A DNA stretch of 11,613 nucleotides, taken from assembly GCA_002409995.1 (NCBI GenBank), contig DHOR01000001.1, positions 1-11,613 of the forward strand. Reading direction: 5' to 3'. The translations under genes were made by a program, and so were the position numbers. The notes below the pieces were generated by a model. That model worked only from the letters and a program-made list of their open reading frames with translations. It had not been told where the DNA came from and did no database searches. Shown in pieces: positions 1 through 5,396 of the stretch. The first letter of the stretch is position 1, and each line of letters opens with the position of its first letter. Origin of the DNA: Hungatella sp. UBA5385. GTDB lineage: Bacteria; Bacillota; Clostridia; Lachnospirales; Lachnospiraceae.

Positions 1-539
1 AAAGAAGCTTTTCCAACTGGCACGTGGATAATGTTTGTTTTATCAAGTCTATACTCAACCTTACCAGCTTTAATATCGTTAATAGCTTTTGTTACATCCA
101 TAGTAACTGTTCCAGCTTTTGGGTTTGGCATTAAGCCTTTTGGTCCCAGTACACGACCAAGACGGCCAACAACACCCATCATGTCTGGTGTAGCAACAAC
201 AACATCAAAATCTAACCAGCCTTCGTTCTGGATTTTTGGAATTAATTCCTCTGCTCCAACGAAATCTGCGCCTGCAGCCAGTGCCTCATCAGCCTTAGGT
301 CCTTTTGCGAACACTAAGATTCTTACAGTCTTACCTGTTCCATGAGGAAGAACTACTGCACCACGGATCTGCTGATCTGCGTGACGTCCGTCACAACCGG
401 TTCTGATATGAGCTTCAATTGTTTCATCAAATTTAGCACTTGCATTCTTCTTAACTAAAGAAATAGCATCTGCTGTATCGTAGAGACTGTTACGATCTAC
501 TGTCTTAGCTGCCTCTGCGTATCTTTTTCCTCTTTTCAT
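1..539 (-). CDS. rplA: 50S ribosomal protein L1 (C-terminus cut by window edge)
   Basis: Large-subunit protein that forms the L1 stalk on 23S rRNA helices 76-78; in other bacteria it also represses its own mRNA. The first 179 residues are visible, beginning MKRGKRYAEA and running off the window edge with no stop. Recognisable L1 blocks are HADQQIRGAVVLPHGTGK (about residues 53-70) and GRVLGPKGLMPNPKAGTV (about 128-145), the classic L1 signature. The start is fixed by AGGAGG at 549-554, nine bases before the ATG. It follows rplK by 83 bases in the same direction, and an L1-operator-like element ends one base before its Shine-Dalgarno, so translation is probably feedback controlled. Nothing is broken; the truncation is only the window boundary. 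Identification is very secure. Confidence 0.97.
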   Translation of the reverse strand, partial: MKRGKRYAEAAKTVDRNSLYDTADAISLVKKNASAKFDETIEAHIRTGCDGRHADQQIRGAVVLPHGTGKTVRILVFAKGPKADEALAAGADFVGAEELIPKIQNEGWLDFDVVVATPDMMGVVGRLGRVLGPKGLMPNPKAGTVTMDVTKAINDIKAGKVEYRLDKTNIIHVPVGKAS

Positions 540-555
540 TCTAAATAACCTCCTA

Positions 556-583
556 GTGGTGTTGTCGGGGATTTCCCTCCCAC
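556..583 (-). promoter_or_regulatory. Putative L1 feedback operator in front of rplA (23S helix 76 mimic)
   Basis: On the minus strand the element starts GTGGGAGGGAAATCCCCGAC and ends AACACCAC. Outer pairing is GTGG/CCAC and an inner stem is GGG/CCC, leaving an asymmetric internal loop. The blocks GTGGGAGG, CCGAC and A-CCAC match, in order, the L1-binding part of E. coli 23S rRNA (recalled as GTGGGAGG...CCGAC...AATACCAC). It is identical at 27 of 28 positions to the element before rplK. The 3' strand CCAC lies one base from AGGAGG, so protein binding or folding would cover the rplA ribosome binding site. L1 autoregulation is established in E. coli; its operation here is inferred. Confidence 0.75.
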
Positions 584-605
584 GTTCTATACTTCATCAA
601 CTGTC

Positions 606-620
606 AAGGATTGAATCCTT
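606..620 (-). other. Short hairpin just after the rplK stop
   Basis: The minus strand reads AAGGAT-TCA-ATCCTT, a perfect 6-bp stem with a 3-base loop starting two bases after the rplK stop codon. No U-tract follows, so it is not an intrinsic terminator. It could stabilise or mark a processing point between rplK and rplA, but that is a guess. Confidence 0.4.
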
Positions 621-622
621 AA

Positions 623-1048
623 TTATTCCTCAACTGTGATACCCATACTTCTTGCGGTACCAGCAACCATGCTCATAGCTGCTTCAATAGAAGCTGCGTT
701 TAAGTCTGGCATCTTTGTCTCTGCGATCTTCTGTAAGTCAGCCTTGGAAATAACAGCTACTTTTGTCTTATTTGGTACGGCAGATCCTGATTTCAGCTTG
801 CATGCTTTCTTTAATAATACAGCTGCTGGCGGAGTCTTGGTTATGAAGCTGAAGCTTCTGTCAGCGTAAACAGTAATTACAACTGGGATAATTAAATCGC
901 CCTGATCTGCTGTTCTCGCATTAAAATCCTTTGTAAACTGTACAATGTTTACACCGTGCTGTCCAAGTGCTGGTCCTACTGGAGGAGCTGGTGTAGCCTT
1001 TCCAGCTGGAATCTGCAATTTAATATATCCGGTTACTTTCTTTGCCAT
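623..1048 (-). CDS. rplK: 50S ribosomal protein L11
   Basis: Binds the GTPase-associated region of 23S rRNA at the base of the L7/L12 stalk. The product is 141 residues, the normal L11 length, beginning MAKKVTGYIKLQIPAGKAT. The proline-rich N-terminal block PAPPVGPALGQHGVNI (residues 21-36) and the C-terminal signature around AAMSMVAGTARSMGI are both clear. The reading frame stays open 31 codons upstream to an ATG at 1141. That extension is false, because it runs through a structured leader, whereas the ATG at 1048 has AGGAGGTG at 1056-1063 with a 7-base spacer and gives the family length. It sits 142 bases after nusG and 83 bases before rplA. The leader carries a cloverleaf fold and an L1-operator-like element. 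Confidence 0.98.
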   Translation of the reverse strand: MAKKVTGYIKLQIPAGKATPAPPVGPALGQHGVNIVQFTKDFNARTADQGDLIIPVVITVYADRSFSFITKTPPAAVLLKKACKLKSGSAVPNKTKVAVISKADLQKIAETKMPDLNAASIEAAMSMVAGTARSMGITVEE

Positions 1049-1071
1049 AATTAGGCACCTCCTAAATAAAT

Positions 1072-1099
1072 GTGGTATTGTCGGGGATTTCCCTCCCAC
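1072..1099 (-). promoter_or_regulatory. Putative L1 feedback operator in front of rplK (23S helix 76 mimic)
   Basis: On the minus strand the element starts GTGGGAGGGAAATCCCCGAC and ends AATACCAC. GTGG/CCAC closes an outer stem and GGG/CCC an inner one. The ending AATACCAC matches 23S helix 76 exactly, better than the rplA copy, which differs by a single base (AACACCAC). It ends 8 bases before the AGGAGGTG of rplK. This is the position of the classical L1 translational operator of the L11-L1 operon, as known in E. coli. Regulation here is inferred from the rRNA mimicry and the duplication. Confidence 0.78.
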
Positions 1100-1100
1100 G

Positions 1101-1178
1101 AGCTTATATAGGTTACAATCTGATAATTCAGACTCCCGCATGGTTATGCAATCACTTACTTCAGTGACTATATAAGCC
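1101..1178 (-). ncRNA. Candidate structured leader RNA (four-helix cloverleaf) between nusG and rplK
   Basis: On the minus strand four helices close on paper. P1 is GGCTTATATAG (1178-1168) with CTATATAAGCT (1111-1101), 11 pairs with one G-U. P2 is TCACT/AGTGA (1167-1163 with 1156-1152), loop GAAGTA. P3 is TTGCAT/ATGCGG (1151-1146 with 1141-1136), two G-U, loop AACC. P4 is AGTCTGA/TCAGATT (1134-1128 with 1123-1117), loop ATTA. Junction strands are G1135 and GTAAC (1116-1112). The L1-operator-like element follows after one base. It has tRNA-like size but no T-loop consensus, no 7-base anticodon loop and no CCA, so it is not a tRNA. I do not recognise the family; a cis-regulatory or processing element of the rplK leader is the likeliest role. 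Confidence 0.55.
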
Positions 1179-1190
1179 GTCTTTTACTTG

Positions 1191-1706
1191 TTACATCTTC
1201 TTTACTTCGTTGAAATTCAATTCTACAGGGGTCTCACGACCGAACATTTCAACATTGATTGTGATGGTTTTCTTGTTTTCGTTGATGGACTTGATAGCAC
1301 CAACCGTATCCTTCCATGCACCGGTAGTTACCACTACGGTATCTCCCTCTTCAAAGTCGACAATGAGTTCTTCATTCTTGAAACCAAGGCTCTGCATCTC
1401 TTGTTCTGTCAGAGGAACAGGTTTTGATCCAGGACCGACAAAGCCTGTTACACCACGGGTATTACGAACTACATACCATGTATCATCGTTCATGATCATG
1501 TGAATCAGTACGTAACCGGGGAACATCTTCTTATCAGCCTTTTTCTCCACACCATTCTTCAGTTCAATAACGGTTTCAAGAGGCACCGATACTTCCAGGA
1601 TCTGATCCTGCAAGTTTCTGTTTTCAATTGTCTTCTCAATGTCAACCTTGACTTTGTTCTCATAACCTGAATAGGTATGGACTACATACCAATGTGCTTC
1701 TGACAT
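1191..1706 (-). CDS. nusG: Transcription termination/antitermination factor NusG
   Basis: Elongation factor that binds RNA polymerase through its N-terminal domain and a partner through its C-terminal KOW domain. The product is 171 residues. The NGN domain spans about residues 3-105, with the entry motif WYVVHTYSGYE and the NusG signature KKMFPGYVLIHM (59-70). The KOW domain begins near FEEGDTVVVTTGAWKD (118-133) and runs to the end. The start at 1706 has AAGGTGAG a few bases upstream. It follows secE by 22 bases, the usual secE-nusG pairing, and precedes rplK by 142 bases, the only large gap inside this operon. No anomalies; identification is secure. Confidence 0.98.
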   Translation of the reverse strand: MSEAHWYVVHTYSGYENKVKVDIEKTIENRNLQDQILEVSVPLETVIELKNGVEKKADKKMFPGYVLIHMIMNDDTWYVVRNTRGVTGFVGPGSKPVPLTEQEMQSLGFKNEELIVDFEEGDTVVVTTGAWKDTVGAIKSINENKKTITINVEMFGRETPVELNFNEVKKM

Positions 1707-1728
1707 ATACTCACCTTAACCTTTTTTA

Positions 1729-1932
1729 TTATAAGATAAAACTGAGACCGAATTTGATGATCATATCAAGTATTGTAATGATCAATCCCAGCGCAATCGC
1801 TGAACTTACAACAGCAATTGTCTGCTTTTTAACGGTTGTTTTGTCAGGCCAAACGACTTTCTTGAATTCAGATTTTAAACCCTTAAAAAAGCTTTTCTTC
1901 TTAACGCCTTCGCTCTTTACTGTGTCTCCCAT
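1729..1932 (-). CDS. secE: Protein translocase subunit SecE
   Basis: Small membrane subunit that clamps SecY in the SecYEG channel. The product is 67 residues, the short single-span form typical of Firmicutes. The lysine-rich amphipathic N-terminal region contains FKKVVWPDKTTV (23-34), whose WP pair is the SecE hallmark, and one membrane helix follows at about residues 39-64. Start ATG at 1932 has AAAGGA about 10 bases upstream. It lies between rpmG (28-base gap) and nusG (22-base gap), the usual context, so these are cotranscribed. Confidence 0.97.
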   Translation of the reverse strand: MGDTVKSEGVKKKSFFKGLKSEFKKVVWPDKTTVKKQTIAVVSSAIALGLIITILDMIIKFGLSFIL

Positions 1933-1960
1933 AATTTCACATCCTTTACTTAAAAGCTAA

Positions 1961-2110
1961 TTACTTAGTTTCCTTGTGCATAGTATGTGTCTTACAGAAT
2001 CTACAATACTTCTTGGTTTCCATTCTGTCAGGATGAGTCTTCTTATCCTTGGTCATGTTGTAATTACGCTGTTTGCATTCTGTACATGCCAGTGTGATCT
2101 TTGTGCGCAC
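1961..2110 (-). CDS. rpmG: 50S ribosomal protein L33 (zinc-binding form, GTG start)
   Basis: A 49-residue ribosomal protein read as (M)RTKITLACTECKQRNYN and ending CKTHTMHKETK. Two CxxC pairs, CTEC (9-12) and CRFC (36-39), mark the zinc-ribbon (C+) type of L33, whose expression relates to zinc supply in some Firmicutes that also carry a cysteine-free paralogue. The start is GTG at 2110: GGAGGTG at 2117-2123 precedes it by 6 bases, and no in-frame ATG lies near. It is the first gene of the rpmG-secE-nusG-rplK-rplA run and has a leader of roughly 140 bases if the promoter at 2256-2284 is used. Confidence 0.95.
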   Translation of the reverse strand: MRTKITLACTECKQRNYNMTKDKKTHPDRMETKKYCRFCKTHTMHKETK

Positions 2111-2162
2111 GACTTCCACCTCCACTTAAATTTTCGTTGTTTGTTATTCAGTCTTTTCATTT

Positions 2163-2168
2163 ATTATA
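2163..2168 (-). promoter_or_regulatory. Possible second -10 box nearer rpmG
   Basis: A perfect TATAAT on the minus strand, 52 bases before the rpmG start. No -35 box stands at 16-18 bases (the sequence there is AT-rich, TATTAT). It may be a secondary start or a chance match in AT-rich DNA. Confidence 0.3.
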
Positions 2169-2255
2169 CCCTTCATCAATTTTCTATAATAACTTACAAT
2201 AGAAATTCGATTTTGAGCATAAAAAAAAGACCTAAGCTCTTCCATTCGCCCAATT

Positions 2256-2284
2256 ACTATATCATATGAGCCAGAATTCGTCAA
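2256..2284 (-). promoter_or_regulatory. Main candidate promoter of the rpmG-secE-nusG-rplK-rplA operon
   Basis: TTGACG (2284-2279), a 17-base spacer, then TATAGT (2261-2256) preceded by TGA, giving an extended -10. This is the best sigma-A-type match in the rpmG upstream region. Transcription would begin near 2249 and give a leader of about 140 bases. A run of eight U (2228-2221) would fall roughly 20-30 bases into the transcript, preceded by only a weak AAGA/TCTT pairing, so the early U-tract is not convincingly a terminator. Confidence 0.65.
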
Positions 2285-2325
2285 TCTTTTTTTCTTGTGA
2301 AGCTAGATATTTATCTCATTCTAGT

Positions 2326-2354
2326 ATCATATCACGAAAGGTTGGGGAATGCAA
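2326..2354 (-). promoter_or_regulatory. Upstream candidate promoter (tandem with the rpmG promoter)
   Basis: TTGCAT (2354-2349), 17 bases, TATGAT (2331-2326) with TGA directly before it (extended -10), all on the minus strand. It lies about 70 bases upstream of the stronger candidate, and its -35 box falls in the base of the 2348-2404 hairpin. It could add a second start for the rpmG operon. Confidence 0.4.
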
Positions 2355-2404
2355 GTACAGCCCGGGGAATTTTTCAATCCATCCAGGCTGTATTTTTCTG
2401 CATT
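2348..2404. terminator. Hairpin in the rfbD-rpmG gap, possible terminator
   Basis: The core stem is TACAGCC (2356-2362) with GGCTGTA (2386-2392), 7 perfect pairs around a 23-base loop that can pair further (GGA/TCC). Outer AATGC (2348-2352) and GCATT (2400-2404) also pair. On plus a TTTTT tract (2393-2397) follows the core stem directly, as in an intrinsic terminator. On minus, the direction in which the rfb operon would need stopping, no good U-tract follows. It is the only candidate for ending the rfb mRNA here. Confidence 0.4.
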
Positions 2405-2424
2405 TCTTTACTTATTTCTTACAA

Positions 2425-3273
2425 TCAATCCAGTTCAATAATCTTCAAATACCGTGACAATGCATCCTGCCAGGAAGGAAGCGGCTCAAATCCATTTTCC
2501 TTCAGCTTGTCCTTATTCATACGGCTGTTCATGGGACGCTTTGCCTTAGACGGATACTCTCGAGAAGTAACAGGGGTTACGGTCACCTTCATATCTGCCT
2601 GTCTAAATATCTCACAGGCGAATTCATACCAACTGCAAAGCCCTTCGTTAGTAGCATGATAACGTCCATATTTTTCCGTCTCAATCATATCCACCAGAAG
2701 GCGGGCAAGGTCATAAGTATAGGTAGGAGAACCAACCTGATCCGCTACTACGGTAAGGGTATCTCTTGTCTTTCCAAGATTTAGCATAGTTTTAATGAAG
2801 TTTTTACCATTTACTCCAAATACCCAGGCAATGCGGACAGTAAAATACTTGGTAAGATTTTCCTCTACTGCCAGTTCTCCTTCGCATTTGGTAAGTCCAT
2901 ACACATTTAATGGTTTTCTCTCATCATCAGGTTCCCATGGACGGGTTCCCTGACCATCGAATACATAGTCAGTACTGATGTACATCATCTTAATATCCAG
3001 TTCTTTACAAACTTCTGCAATGTTTCTTGTGCCTTCTGCATTGACTCTGCGGCACAGTTCTATATTGTCCTCTGCAGCGTCTACTGCTGTGTAGGCAGCA
3101 CAATGAATCACAGCCTCAGGTGCAGCAGCCTTGATCACCTGGTTTACGCTTGCTGCATCTGTAATATCCATTTCTTCTATATCAACGCCAATTGCCTCAT
3201 GACCGCGTTTCTTCAGTTCATTGACTACATCAAAACCCAGCTGGCCTTTGACTCCTGTTACAAATACTTTCAT
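2425..3273 (-). CDS. rfbD: dTDP-4-dehydrorhamnose reductase
   Basis: Catalyses the last step of dTDP-L-rhamnose synthesis, reducing dTDP-4-dehydro-L-rhamnose with NAD(P)H in the cytoplasm. The product is 282 residues, normal for RmlD. An N-terminal Rossmann fold starts with GVKGQLG (7-13); HCAAYTAVD (57-65) follows; the STDYVFDG block (100-107) and the short-chain dehydrogenase YxxxK pair Y125/K129 form the active site. RPMNSRM (246-252) is the substrate-side C-terminal signature. The ATG at 3273 has AAAAGGAG about 9 bases upstream. It is the last gene of rfbA-rfbB-rfbD, 27 bases after rfbB, so almost surely cotranscribed. It shows no fusion to an epimerase domain. Confidence 0.96.
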   Translation of the reverse strand: MKVFVTGVKGQLGFDVVNELKKRGHEAIGVDIEEMDITDAASVNQVIKAAAPEAVIHCAAYTAVDAAEDNIELCRRVNAEGTRNIAEVCKELDIKMMYISTDYVFDGQGTRPWEPDDERKPLNVYGLTKCEGELAVEENLTKYFTVRIAWVFGVNGKNFIKTMLNLGKTRDTLTVVADQVGSPTYTYDLARLLVDMIETEKYGRYHATNEGLCSWYEFACEIFRQADMKVTVTPVTSREYPSKAKRPMNSRMNKDKLKENGFEPLPSWQDALSRYLKIIELD

Positions 3274-3300
3274 ATTCTATGGCTCCTTTTCGAAGCAGGC

Positions 3301-4323
3301 TTACAGTCTGTTTCCGTACATATTCTCAAAATAGTTCTGATATTCACCATTGATGATATTTTTCCACCATTCCTGATTGTCCAGATACCACTGAATTGTC
3401 TGCTGAATTCCTGTATCAAAATTATATTTTGGTTTCCAGCCCAGCTCTGTTTCCAGCTTCTCAGGATCAATGGCATAACGCATATCATGGCCTGGGCGGT
3501 CTGTTACATATTTGATCAGACTTTCCGGTTTATCAAGTGCCTTTAAAATGGTTTTTACCACTTCTAAGTTAGTGCGCTCATTATGTCCGCCTACATTATA
3601 TACTTCTCCATCTTTACCGTTGTGGATGATTAAATCAATGGCTGAACAGTGGTCTTCTACATGAAGCCAGTCTCTTACGTTTTCTCCGTTTCCATATACA
3701 GGAAGCTCCTCATCTGCAAGAGCACGGCTGATCATAAGAGGGATCAGCTTCTCTGGGAAATGATAGGGTCCATAGTTATTGGAACATCTGGAAATCGTTA
3801 CAGGGAGTCCATAGGTTCTGTTATATGCCAGTACAAAAAGGTCGGCACTTGCCTTGGATGAGGAATAAGGGCTTGATGTATGGAGAGGTGTATCCTCTGT
3901 AAAGAATAAATCAGGTCTGTCTAAAGGCAGGTCACCATAGACCTCATCAGTAGATACCTGATGAAAACGCTTTATTCCATAGGTATTGCAGGCATCTAAA
4001 AGTGTTGTTGTTCCTATTACATTAGTTCTTACAAATGCTTCTGGGTCTGTAATGGAACGGTCCACATGACTTTCTGCTGCAAAGTTTACCACAACATCCG
4101 GTTTTTCTTTCTCAAATAAATCGAAAACAAACTTTCTGTCAGCAATATCTCCTTTTACAAATTTGTAATTGGGCTTATTTTCTACAGGCTTTAAAGTTTC
4201 CAAGTTACCTGCATAGGTCAGCAAATCCAGATTCACAATCTGATAGTCCGGATATTTGTTTACCATATATTGTACAAAGTTACCACCGATAAATCCGGCG
4301 CCTCCTGTTACGATAATTTTCAT
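3301..4323 (-). CDS. rfbB: dTDP-glucose 4,6-dehydratase
   Basis: Converts dTDP-glucose to dTDP-4-keto-6-deoxyglucose using bound NAD+, the second step of the rhamnose pathway. The product is 340 residues, full length for RmlB. The NAD-binding motif TGGAGFIGGNF (6-16), NFAAESHVDRS (80-90), the catalytic STDEVYGD block (124-131, with T125, D126, E127) and YSSSK (Y153, K157) are all present, as is RDWLHVEDH further on. The start at 4323 is preceded by AGGAGGAT at about 8 bases. An 85-base gap separates it from rfbA; that gap is far too small to have held rfbC and shows no remnant of it. Confidence 0.97.
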   Translation of the reverse strand: MKIIVTGGAGFIGGNFVQYMVNKYPDYQIVNLDLLTYAGNLETLKPVENKPNYKFVKGDIADRKFVFDLFEKEKPDVVVNFAAESHVDRSITDPEAFVRTNVIGTTTLLDACNTYGIKRFHQVSTDEVYGDLPLDRPDLFFTEDTPLHTSSPYSSSKASADLFVLAYNRTYGLPVTISRCSNNYGPYHFPEKLIPLMISRALADEELPVYGNGENVRDWLHVEDHCSAIDLIIHNGKDGEVYNVGGHNERTNLEVVKTILKALDKPESLIKYVTDRPGHDMRYAIDPEKLETELGWKPKYNFDTGIQQTIQWYLDNQEWWKNIINGEYQNYFENMYGNRL

Positions 4324-4408
4324 GAGTGTATCCTCCTGAGATTTTTATATTGTAGTTCATTTTTTTAGTTTTGTGAATTGTGGTTCTTGTATTGCGATTC
4401 AATAAACT

Positions 4409-5302
4409 TTATACCCCATTCTTTGTATCAATGTATTTCCCAGCAAGAACATCCATCAAATACTGACCATACTGATTCTTCTTTAATGGTTCAATATTAT
4501 CTAATAACTGATCTCTGGTGATCCAGTGATTTAAATAAGCAATCTCTTCCAGACAGGCGATCTTTCTGTGCTGGTGTGTCTCCATAGTGCGGACAAAGTC
4601 AGTGGCATCTGCCAGTGATTCATGGGTTCCTGTATCCAGCCATGTAAATCCCTGTCCCAAAAGTTCCACATCAAGATTACCTGCTTCCAGATAAATTCTG
4701 TTTAAGTCTGTGATCTCCAGTTCCCCACGGGCTGATGGCTTTAAGTTCTTTGCATATTCTATAACCTTGTTGTCATAGAAATAAAGACCTGTTACACAGT
4801 AGTTGCTCTTTGGCTTTTCAGGCTTTTCTTCTATAGAGATGGCTTTCCCTTCACTGTCAAATTCAACAATGCCAAATCTCTCCGGATCATCCACATAATA
4901 TCCGAAAACTGTAGCTCCCTCCATTTTGTTGGCAGCATTTTTCAGGCGTTTGGTCAATCCGTGACCTGCAAATATATTATCGCCAAGAATCATTGCCACA
5001 TTGTCATCTCCTACAAAGTCTGCACCAATGATAAATGCCTGAGCAAGACCATCTGGAGATGGCTGTACTGCATAGGACAAATGGATTCCAAACTGTCCGC
5101 CGTCTCCCAGAAGTGACTCAAACCTTGGTGTATCATCAGGTGTGGAGATAATCAGAATATCCCTGATACCTGCATTCATCAGAACAGACAGTGGATAATA
5201 GATCATCGGCTTGTCGTAAATTGGCAGCAGCTGCTTGGATGTAACCATAGTCAGCGGATAAAGTCGTGTGCCGGAACCTCCGGCAAGTATAATACCCTTC
5301 AT
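4409..5302 (-). CDS. rfbA: Glucose-1-phosphate thymidylyltransferase
   Basis: Makes dTDP-glucose from dTTP and glucose-1-phosphate, the first committed step of dTDP-sugar synthesis. The product is 297 residues, the standard RmlA length. The nucleotide-binding signature is GGSGTRLYPLT (8-18), followed by KQLLPIYDKPMIYYPL (23-38). The metal-binding aspartate is D108 in LGDNIFAGHG; EEKP (158-161) and WLDTGTHESL (221-230) line the sugar site. GGAGGAG precedes the ATG. It is the first gene of the rfb operon and lies 94 bases after the MerR-methyltransferase gene, in a gap containing a MerR-type promoter with a 19-base spacer, so its expression is probably effector-controlled. Confidence 0.97.
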   Translation of the reverse strand: MKGIILAGGSGTRLYPLTMVTSKQLLPIYDKPMIYYPLSVLMNAGIRDILIISTPDDTPRFESLLGDGGQFGIHLSYAVQPSPDGLAQAFIIGADFVGDDNVAMILGDNIFAGHGLTKRLKNAANKMEGATVFGYYVDDPERFGIVEFDSEGKAISIEEKPEKPKSNYCVTGLYFYDNKVIEYAKNLKPSARGELEITDLNRIYLEAGNLDVELLGQGFTWLDTGTHESLADATDFVRTMETHQHRKIACLEEIAYLNHWITRDQLLDNIEPLKKNQYGQYLMDVLAGKYIDTKNGV

Positions 5303-5354
5303 AAGTATACTCCTCCATAGTTGGTTTTCTTACTGTGTCTTTTACCATAATACC

Positions 5355-5385
5355 ATCATACAGGGTGACGTAAGGTCACGGTCAA
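5355..5385 (-). promoter_or_regulatory. MerR-type promoter of rfbA
   Basis: TTGACC (5385-5380), an unusually long 19-base spacer, TATGAT (5360-5355). The spacer contains the 15-base inverted repeat GTGAC-N5-GTCAC (5365-5379). A 19-base spacer with a dyad operator between the boxes is the hallmark of promoters activated by MerR-family proteins through DNA distortion. It points to rfbA and starts 11 bases after the end of the MerR gene. It shares 24 of 29 bases with the promoter of that MerR gene. Control by that protein is an inference from this match. Confidence 0.78.
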
Positions 5386-5396
5386 GTACTTTTTAA

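Noticed and set aside
1049..1141. 31-residue N-terminal extension of L11
   Set aside because: It translates the structured leader, lacks a ribosome binding site, and would exceed the family length; the ATG at 1048 has a strong Shine-Dalgarno.
1101..1178. Reading the cloverleaf as a tRNA gene on either strand
   Set aside because: It has tRNA-like size and four helices, but no T-loop consensus, no 7-bp acceptor with a 7-base anticodon loop, no D-loop GG, and P1 is 11 bp.
1188..1503. Plus-strand open frames opposite nusG, rplA, secE, rfbD, rfbB and the ATPase
   Set aside because: They are antisense shadows of well-identified genes with low-complexity or improbable protein sequences.
4324..4408. 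Possible remnant of rfbC or a promoter between rfbA and rfbB
   Set aside because: The 85 bases show no epimerase-like coding sequence and no good -35/-10 pair toward rfbB; it is probably only a spacer.
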